Source: Erysipelotrichaceae bacterium
GTDB taxonomy: Bacteria > Bacillota_I > Bacilli_A > Erysipelotrichales > Erysipelotrichaceae
Length of the DNA stretch: 21,506 nt
Reading direction: 5' to 3'
Assembly (NCBI GenBank): GCA_024681275.1
Contig: JAILBD010000257.1
Coordinates: 1-21,506, forward strand
The translations under genes were made by a program, and so were the position numbers. The notes under the pieces are model-generated. The model saw nothing but the letters and a program-made list of their open reading frames with translations. It was not told the DNA's origin and ran no database searches. Shown piece after piece: positions 15,106-21,506 of the stretch (position 1 is its first letter; each line of letters opens with the position of its first letter).

Positions 15106-15132
15106 AAACGGGATCTGATGATCCCGTTTTTT
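15106..15132 (+). terminator. intrinsic terminator closing the lipid/redox operon
   Basis: Ten-base stem AAACGGGATC paired with GATCCCGTTT, loop TGAT, then T residues. It lies five bases after the YhhN-like stop. Confidence 0.95.
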
Positions 15133-15167
15133 CTTGTTTTTGATGAGTGATAAAGGGGTGCTAAATG

Positions 15168-15194
15168 TTAGCACTCTTATTGACTGAGTGCTAT
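15168..15194 (+). promoter_or_regulatory. CIRCE operator (HrcA binding site) of groESL
   Basis: TTAGCACTC-N9-GAGTGCTAT matches the CIRCE consensus TTAGCACTC-N9-GAGTGCTAA at all but the last base. HrcA bound here represses chaperonin transcription under non-stress conditions. The -35 hexamer lies within the nine-base spacer and right edge, so binding would block RNA polymerase directly. A third half-site-like GGGTGCTAA lies three bases upstream (15156-15164). Confidence 0.96.
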
Positions 15195-15207
15195 AAATGA
15201 TTATAAT
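15180..15207 (+). promoter_or_regulatory. sigma-A promoter of groESL
   Basis: -35 TTGACT (15180-15185) and -10 TATAAT (15202-15207) with a 16-base spacer, overlapping the CIRCE operator. This is the clearest two-hexamer promoter in the window. Confidence 0.92.
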
Positions 15208-15232
15208 AGATTATGGTAAGGAGGATATGAAC

Positions 15233-17147
<1,915 letters not shown>

Positions 17148-17173
17148 GCCGAGATAGAATAGCAAAATGAAAT

Positions 17174-17232
17174 GCTCCCTTTTGCGGGAAGTCCGGATGA
17201 AAAAGCCAGACGGAAAGCAGAAGGGAGCTTTT
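17174..17232 (+). other. structured hairpin downstream of groEL (possible terminator or RNA element)
   Basis: GCTCCCTTTTGC (17174-17185) pairs with GCAGAAGGGAGC (17217-17228) over 12 bases with one G-U. Inside sit opposed five-base purine segments GGGAA and GGAAA, then an inner stem GTCCGG/CCAGAC with one mismatch and an A-rich nine-base loop. TTTT follows the outer stem. It may terminate groESL, but the large internal structure is more than a simple terminator needs. Confidence 0.6.
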
Positions 17233-17264
17233 ATGTTATACTTTTTTAAACAGGGGGTATCCAT

Positions 17265-19106
17265 ATGTCAATGAGGGGGCTTGGGCCTAGAGGCTTTCTG
17301 ACAGATGAAGAAAAACAGAATATTCCGAAAGTGAGCAGGGAACTGATCTTTCGCATACTGAAGTATCTTGCACCATACTGGCTGCAGCTGCTGATCGTTT
17401 TTGCGATCATCATCCTTTCTTCGGTGCTGGGTCTGTTGCCTTCTTTGATCACTGCCAGGATCATCGATGAGGCGATCCTGGGCAAAGACTTCACGCTTCT
17501 GGTCCAGCTTGTCATCCTGGCGATCATCACACTGGCTGTTTCCAATATCGTCGGTGTCCTGGAATCCTATATCAACAGCTGGGTCTCACAGCGCATCGTC
17601 TTCGATATGAAGAATGAGATGTTCGCTCACCTGCAGACCATGCCTCATTCCTTCTTCACTTCCGAAAAACAGGGAGACATCATCACGAGGATGAATTCCG
17701 ACATCTCGGGTGTGGCCACCGTCATTTCATCCATCCTGACCAATATCGTTTCCAATGTCTGCACCGTGATCACGACGATCGTCGCCCTGTTCAGGATCGA
17801 TGCCAAACTGTCCTTGATCGGCATACTCGTCATTCCTTTGCTGGTGATACCGACCAAATCAGCGGGCAAGAACCGCTGGCAGCTTCTCTCGCAGTCCAGG
17901 GAGAAGGCTGACGAGCTCAATGACATCATCAATGAATCGCTTTCTGTTTCCGGTTCTCTGCTGATCAAACTGTTCACGCAGGAAGAAAACATCAACAAGA
18001 AATTTGAGAAGGTGAACAGGGAAGTCACGGCTTTGTCGGTCAAGGAATCGAGGGCCGGCAGCTGGTTCAGAGTCATCATGGGCATCTTCACCAATCTGGG
18101 ACCTTTGCTGATCTATCTGGCAGGCGGTTATCTCATCATCAGGATGAATGATACGGCGATCTCAGTCGGTACGATCACCGCGACCGTCAACATGATCAAC
18201 CGCCTTTACAGACCGGTCGAATCGCTTCTGAACATCTCGGTCGATCTGACCCGTTCCATGGCACTTTTCACCAGGATCTTCACGTATCTGGATATGGAAC
18301 CTGGTGTAAAGAACAGCAAAGTCGTTATCAAGCCGAGTTTTGCTAAAAAGACACAGATCGATTATGAAGATGTCGAATTTTATTATTCCGAGGACGTACC
18401 TCTGATAAAGAACCTTTCCTTTGAAGTCCCTTCCGGCAAGATGTATGCGATCGTAGGTCCTTCCGGATCGGGAAAGTCGACAGTCGTCAATCTGCTGCCG
18501 AGACTCTATGATGTCAAGTCAGGCGCTGTGAAGATCAATGGCAGCGATGTCCGCGACATCGAACTCACTTATCTGCGTTCCAATATCGGCATGGTCACGC
18601 AGGAAGCCTATATGTTCAATGGGACGATCAAGGAGAATCTGCTCTTTGCCAAGGCAGATGCGACGCAGGAGGAGATCGAGAATGCGTGCAGGATCGCCAA
18701 TATCCATGATTTCATCGTTTCGCAGCCGGATGGCTATGACACGCAGGTAGGAAACCGCGGTTTGAAGCTGTCCGGAGGTGAGAAACAGCGTCTTTCGATC
18801 GCCCGCGTCATTCTGAAGGATCCGAAGATCCTTATCCTGGATGAGGCGACTTCGGCCCTGGATTCCATATCCGAGTCTTCGATACAGAAGGCCCTGGATG
18901 TTCTGATGAAGGGAAGGACTTCCATCGTCATCGCCCACCGCTTGTCTACGATCCTGCAGGCTGATAAGATCCTGGTCATTTCAAAAGGAAGGATCGTCGA
19001 ACAGGGCGGACATGAGGAACTCATTGCCATGAATGGCGTCTATAAGGAGCTGTATGAGACGCAGTTCAGAAAGGTGATCGAGATGGAGTCTGGAAAAGAG
19101 TCTTAA
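17265..19106 (+). CDS. ABC exporter half-transporter (ABCB/MsbA type, fused membrane and ATPase domains)
   Basis: A 613-residue exporter with an N-terminal six-helix membrane domain (about residues 35-330) and a C-terminal ATPase: Walker A GPSGSGKST (398-406), Q-loop VTQEAYMFNG, signature LSGGEKQR (from 502), Walker B LILDEAT with Asp526/Glu527, and the switch His558 in AHRLS. All catalytic residues are intact. As a half-transporter it must dimerise; no partner half is adjacent, so a homodimer is likely. Family members export lipids, drugs or peptides; the substrate cannot be told. The start follows AGGGGG at 17252-17257. It is a single-gene unit between the post-groEL hairpin and the terminator at 19230. 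Confidence 0.94.
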   Translation: MSMRGLGPRGFLTDEEKQNIPKVSRELIFRILKYLAPYWLQLLIVFAIIILSSVLGLLPSLITARIIDEAILGKDFTLLVQLVILAIITLAVSNIVGVLESYINSWVSQRIVFDMKNEMFAHLQTMPHSFFTSEKQGDIITRMNSDISGVATVISSILTNIVSNVCTVITTIVALFRIDAKLSLIGILVIPLLVIPTKSAGKNRWQLLSQSREKADELNDIINESLSVSGSLLIKLFTQEENINKKFEKVNREVTALSVKESRAGSWFRVIMGIFTNLGPLLIYLAGGYLIIRMNDTAISVGTITATVNMINRLYRPVESLLNISVDLTRSMALFTRIFTYLDMEPGVKNSKVVIKPSFAKKTQIDYEDVEFYYSEDVPLIKNLSFEVPSGKMYAIVGPSGSGKSTVVNLLPRLYDVKSGAVKINGSDVRDIELTYLRSNIGMVTQEAYMFNGTIKENLLFAKADATQEEIENACRIANIHDFIVSQPDGYDTQVGNRGLKLSGGEKQRLSIARVILKDPKILILDEATSALDSISESSIQKALDVLMKGRTSIVIAHRLSTILQADKILVISKGRIVEQGGHEELIAMNGVYKELYETQFRKVIEMESGKES

Positions 19107-19229
19107 CTGAAAGAATTTACAATAATGTAAAAATATTTTCATAAAATGTAATAATTTCACATATTTTTCACATTTATGAGATATATTTATCATTGTAAAA
19201 AGTTTTTTCATTTTAAATCCTTAAAGAAG
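19107..19229. other. A+T-rich intergenic stretch without a gene
   Basis: About 120 bases after the exporter that are far richer in A and T than the flanking genes. They contain TTACA-ATAA-TGTAA (19117-19130, inverted repeat) and repeated TTTCACAT/TTCACATTT words. I see no credible ORF. It may serve as an upstream element for the tRNA promoter or simply be a low-complexity spacer. Confidence 0.6.
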
Positions 19230-19260
19230 TAGGACCTTGTCGTCCTATTTTCTTTTCTTT
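19230..19260 (+). terminator. probable terminator between the ABC exporter and the tRNA
   Basis: Six-base stem TAGGAC paired with GTCCTA, loop CTTGTC, then a T-rich tail interrupted by single C bases. It is shorter than the other terminators in the window. Confidence 0.6.
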
Positions 19261-19264
19261 CATG

Positions 19265-19270
19265 TATAAT
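19265..19270 (+). promoter_or_regulatory. -10 box (TATAAT) for tRNA-Arg
   Basis: A perfect TATAAT ends nine bases before the mature tRNA 5' end, so the transcript starts just a few bases upstream of the tRNA. No clear -35 is seen; the preceding DNA is A+T-rich. Confidence 0.65.
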
Positions 19271-19279
19271 ATTGTTTGT

Positions 19280-19354
19280 GGCCCCATAGTCTAATGGATC
19301 AAACAATCCCCTCCTAAGGGATAGTTACAGGTTCGATTCCTGTTGGGGCCGCCA
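19280..19354 (+). tRNA. tRNA-Arg (anticodon CCT), CCA encoded
   Basis: A 75-base cloverleaf. The acceptor stem GGCCCCA pairs with TGGGGCC, the discriminator is G, and the CCA end is encoded. The anticodon stem is ATCCC/GGGAT around loop CTCCTAA, giving anticodon CCT, which reads AGG arginine codons. The T arm is ACAGG-TTCGATT-CCTGT. AGG is visibly a frequent arginine codon in the neighbouring genes. Confidence 0.97.
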
Positions 19355-19363
19355 TGATCGATC

Positions 19364-19387
19364 AAAAAGGACGCAAGTCCTTTTTTT
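19364..19387 (+). terminator. intrinsic terminator after tRNA-Arg
   Basis: Stem AAAAAGGAC paired with GTCCTTTTT, tetraloop GCAA, with the T run continuing to 19387. Confidence 0.92.
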
Positions 19388-19414
19388 GCTTGAACGGGTG
19401 GATGAGCTTATAAT
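19386..19414 (+). promoter_or_regulatory. promoter of the acyltransferase-like gene
   Basis: -35 TTGCTT (19386-19391) and a perfect -10 TATAAT (19409-19414) are separated by 17 bases. The -35 overlaps the end of the tRNA terminator T run. The -10 ends six bases before the GTG start at 19421, so the transcript should start at or next to the start codon. Confidence 0.65.
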
Positions 19415-19420
19415 GAGATT

Positions 19421-20917
19421 GTGAAAAAGAATATTAGAGACCTTCATCTGGAAAAACTGAAAGGCGGTCTTACGCAGTCGCAACAGGATAAGATCGATTC
19501 CTTTTTTGCGGATCTGGCTGAAGCGAGCGATGTCACCCTGCTGGCAAAGAATCTGCTTCATGAGCATTTCGTTGCCGGGTTCGAATACTATCTGAATCAG
19601 GGCAGGAGCATAGACGAAATCTGTGAGATCCTGTGTCTCGATCATCTCGGAGATTTCTATCGAAGCAGAAAGCGTCAGACGTATTCTCTGGATAATGCGG
19701 CGATCGTATATCCGTTGGGGATGCGGTATGGGCAGATGCCGATGTTCAGGCTTTCTTTCGTTCTGAAAGAAGAGATCGAACCGGTCCTGCTGCAGCTGGC
19801 TCTTGATTTCACCCTGAAGCGTTTTCCGACGTTTTCCGCTGTGATCAAGAATGGTTTTTTCTGGCACTATCTGGAGTCGGTCAACAATGTATCGATGATC
19901 GAAGAGGAAAAGGAGATCCCGTGCAAACCGATCTCCATCGTTTTGAGGACATACAGGTCGTTCAGGGTCCTTTATTATCATGACCGTTTGAGCGTCGAAT
20001 ACTTTCATGTGATCACGGACGGAAACGGTGGCCTGGTCTTTCTGAAAACACTTCTGGCTGAGTATCTGCGTCTGAAAGGTGTCGATGTCGCAAAGGAAAA
20101 AGGCGTTCTGGATATCGATGAGGAGATAGATAAGAGGGAACTGGTGAATGAGTTCAAGAATGCGAAAGGGGAGTCTTCTCTTTCGACTTTCATGGATAAG
20201 AAGGCGGTCCAGCTGGATGGAAAGCTCTCGCGTATGAATATCACAAGGATCATCCATTTCAAGATGGATGCGGATCTGCTGCATCAGAAAGCAAAAGAAT
20301 ATGGCGCTTCTGTGACTGCTTATATCTGTGCTCTGATATTCATGGCTGCACGAAGCTGCGTCAGCAGGAAAGGCGTCTTCAACATCCAGATCCCGGTCAA
20401 TATGCGCAAGTTCAACGGTTCCAGGACTTTACGGAATTATTCGATGTACTTCAATGCCAGCATGGAACTGGATAAGCTCCCGGAAAAGAAGGAACTGATC
20501 ACCGATATCGCTAAGCAGATCAGGGAAAAAGGCAGTGAGGAGATGATGAGCCAGATGATGAAGACGACAGGCAAACTGATCGATTCATTGTCCTTCGTTC
20601 CACTCTTCCTGAAGGTCCCGATCATGCAGCATGTCTATGGCTATATGAGCAATTCCATCATCTCCGATACTCTCTCCAACCTCGGAGTGATCGATCTGCC
20701 TGATGGAATGAAAGATGAGGTCGAGAAGGCTTTCTTCCTGCTGGTCCCCGGTTCGCCTAACAGGATCTCGACGACGCTTGCCACAGTCAATGGCACAGCC
20801 GTTTTCACAGTCATCAAAAACAGCGACGATCCGTCTTTTGAGAATGAACTGTACAACTATCTGCAAGACGATGGCGTGCTTAAAGCGATAGAAGGGAGCG
20901 TGGAGTATGAATCCTAA
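19421..20917 (+). CDS. condensation/alcohol-acetyltransferase superfamily protein (CoA-dependent acyltransferase fold)
   Basis: A 498-residue cytosolic protein. The catalytic HxxxDG motif is present as HVITDG (His196 to Gly201) after VEYF, the arrangement in condensation domains and alcohol acetyltransferases, which acylate an alcohol or amine. A later NLGVIDLPD corresponds to the second-lobe segment of this fold. Residues 1-85 form an additional helical stretch (for example SIDEICEILCLDHLGDFYR) that I cannot assign. The GTG start at 19421 is the only upstream start that gives a full N-terminus; the next in-frame ATG is near residue 100. There is no ribosome binding site. The following gene overlaps its 3' end by 11 bases, implying a joint operon with a membrane protein. 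Confidence 0.78.
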   Translation: MKKNIRDLHLEKLKGGLTQSQQDKIDSFFADLAEASDVTLLAKNLLHEHFVAGFEYYLNQGRSIDEICEILCLDHLGDFYRSRKRQTYSLDNAAIVYPLGMRYGQMPMFRLSFVLKEEIEPVLLQLALDFTLKRFPTFSAVIKNGFFWHYLESVNNVSMIEEEKEIPCKPISIVLRTYRSFRVLYYHDRLSVEYFHVITDGNGGLVFLKTLLAEYLRLKGVDVAKEKGVLDIDEEIDKRELVNEFKNAKGESSLSTFMDKKAVQLDGKLSRMNITRIIHFKMDADLLHQKAKEYGASVTAYICALIFMAARSCVSRKGVFNIQIPVNMRKFNGSRTLRNYSMYFNASMELDKLPEKKELITDIAKQIREKGSEEMMSQMMKTTGKLIDSLSFVPLFLKVPIMQHVYGYMSNSIISDTLSNLGVIDLPDGMKDEVEKAFFLLVPGSPNRISTTLATVNGTAVFTVIKNSDDPSFENELYNYLQDDGVLKAIEGSVEYES

Positions 20918-21485
20918 GATCATCTATCCGGTCCCGGAGAGACAGAGCCTTTTTTACAGATATCTGCGCAATATCGTCAGGATCGTTTTCCTTGTTGCGG
21001 CCTTGGTCTGTCTGATCGTCAATTTCCTTGTCAAGGGAAAGACGTGGTCTCTGGTCGTCATTTGGTCTCTGTTTTCCGTATGGAGGCTCGTTTTCTCGCT
21101 GCGTCTTGTCGAATTTTCGATCTTCGCACATGCCAACAAGGTCACGTTCTATCTGGTCGTCCTGCTTTTCCTGATCGACCATTTTCTGATCCCGGGCTGG
21201 GCGGAGACAGTCATTCCGATCGTGCTTTTTGCCGATCTGCTGGTCATGTTCGTGATCTATTTTGCCATCTATGACCGCAAGGAAAGACACCTGATCTCGA
21301 TCGTTCTTCTTGGCGTCCTGAATCTGATCACGATCCCGTATTCTTTACACAGCTGGCCGATCAGCAACTGGATCGCTTTCGCTTTCCAGTGTGCTTCCCT
21401 GCTTCTTTTTGTGACACTGCTGCTGATCAACAGGAAGGAGCTGATCTATGAGATCAGGGCCCGTTTTTCAAGGAATACGAAGTGA
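20907..21485 (+). CDS. multi-pass membrane protein, DUF6320-like
   Basis: A 192-residue protein with about six hydrophobic helices, a basic N-terminal segment before helix 1 and a basic tail (NRKELIYEIRARFSRNTK). The first helix and loop (LIVNFLVKGKTWSLVVIW) and the later LIPGWAETVIPIVLF recall DUF6320 membrane proteins, which from memory often sit beside acyltransferases of the upstream type. Unlike the members I remember, there is no N-terminal zinc ribbon. The family call is therefore tentative and the function unknown. The ATG at 20907 lies inside the acyltransferase 3' end, preceded by AAGGGAGCG, and its stop overlaps a possible next start (TGATG). Confidence 0.7.
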   Translation: MNPKIIYPVPERQSLFYRYLRNIVRIVFLVAALVCLIVNFLVKGKTWSLVVIWSLFSVWRLVFSLRLVEFSIFAHANKVTFYLVVLLFLIDHFLIPGWAETVIPIVLFADLLVMFVIYFAIYDRKERHLISIVLLGVLNLITIPYSLHSWPISNWIAFAFQCASLLLFVTLLLINRKELIYEIRARFSRNTK

Positions 21486-21506
21486 TGATATCCATTTACT
21501 TTATCT
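21485..21506 (+). CDS. first codons of a further gene, truncated by the window edge
   Basis: An ATG at 21485-21487 overlaps the TGA of the membrane protein gene by one base (TGATG) and stays open to the edge, reading MISIYFI. Such overlaps are common in the tight operons of this window, so a third operon member is likely. Nothing can be said about its product. Confidence 0.4.

Noticed and set aside
15197..15232. GroES starting at the ATG at 15197
   Set aside because: That ATG lies upstream of the -10 box of the groESL promoter, so it would not be on the main transcript. The GTG at 15233 has correct Shine-Dalgarno spacing.
19107..19229. A+T-rich stretch as a replication origin
   Set aside because: No perfect DnaA box is seen (only TTTTTCACA-like words), and no dnaA, dnaN or partition genes are nearby.
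19325..20284. A 319-codon open frame on the - strand
   Set aside because: It is antisense to the acyltransferase-like gene and runs into the tRNA. Its composition is that of a mirror frame, with no family features.

Overview
The window looks like a chromosomal segment of an anaerobic, low-to-mid G+C Firmicute, probably of the Erysipelotrichia type. This is an inference from gene content, strong AGGAGG ribosome binding sites, sigma-A type TATAAT boxes, a CIRCE/HrcA-controlled groESL operon and the protein families present. No rRNA or other definitive taxonomic marker is in view. Every gene I can support lies on the + strand, so the region is a run of short co-directional operons separated by clear intrinsic terminators.

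Layout: (1) 1-2921, the 3' end of a carbohydrate-type ABC importer operon: two permeases and a solute-binding lipoprotein, with no ATPase gene in view. (2) 2986-3816, a small secreted lipoprotein. (3) 3951-5021, glyceraldehyde-3-phosphate dehydrogenase. (4) 5138-6892, an oligoendopeptidase F-type M3 metallopeptidase. (5) 6981-10692, an envelope-flavoured cluster: a GtrA-like membrane protein, a family 2 glycosyltransferase whose C-terminus looks like a MarR-type winged helix, a membrane-anchored amidase_6-like protein and a DUF3267-like HExxH membrane protein. (6) 10888-15100, a tightly coupled four-gene operon: YegS/DagK-type lipid kinase, CrtI-like FAD oxidoreductase, FAD/NAD reductase with a C-terminal 2Fe-2S ferredoxin domain, and a YhhN/TMEM86-like membrane protein. 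(7) 15168-17147, groES-groEL under a CIRCE operator, followed by an unusual structured hairpin. (8) 17265-19106, an ABCB-type half-transporter. (9) An A+T-rich gap and tRNA-Arg(CCT) at 19280-19354. (10) 19421 to the end, a condensation/alcohol-acetyltransferase superfamily protein, a multi-pass membrane protein and the first codons of a third gene.

The most notable items are the apparent glycosyltransferase-MarR fusion, the lipid kinase/CrtI-like/ferredoxin-reductase/YhhN operon (a candidate membrane-lipid redox pathway), the solute-binding lipoprotein with an additional sortase-like C-terminus, and two genes whose start codons sit exactly six bases downstream of a perfect TATAAT with no ribosome binding site, which suggests leaderless mRNAs. 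All functional statements rest on reading motifs by eye. No database search was possible.
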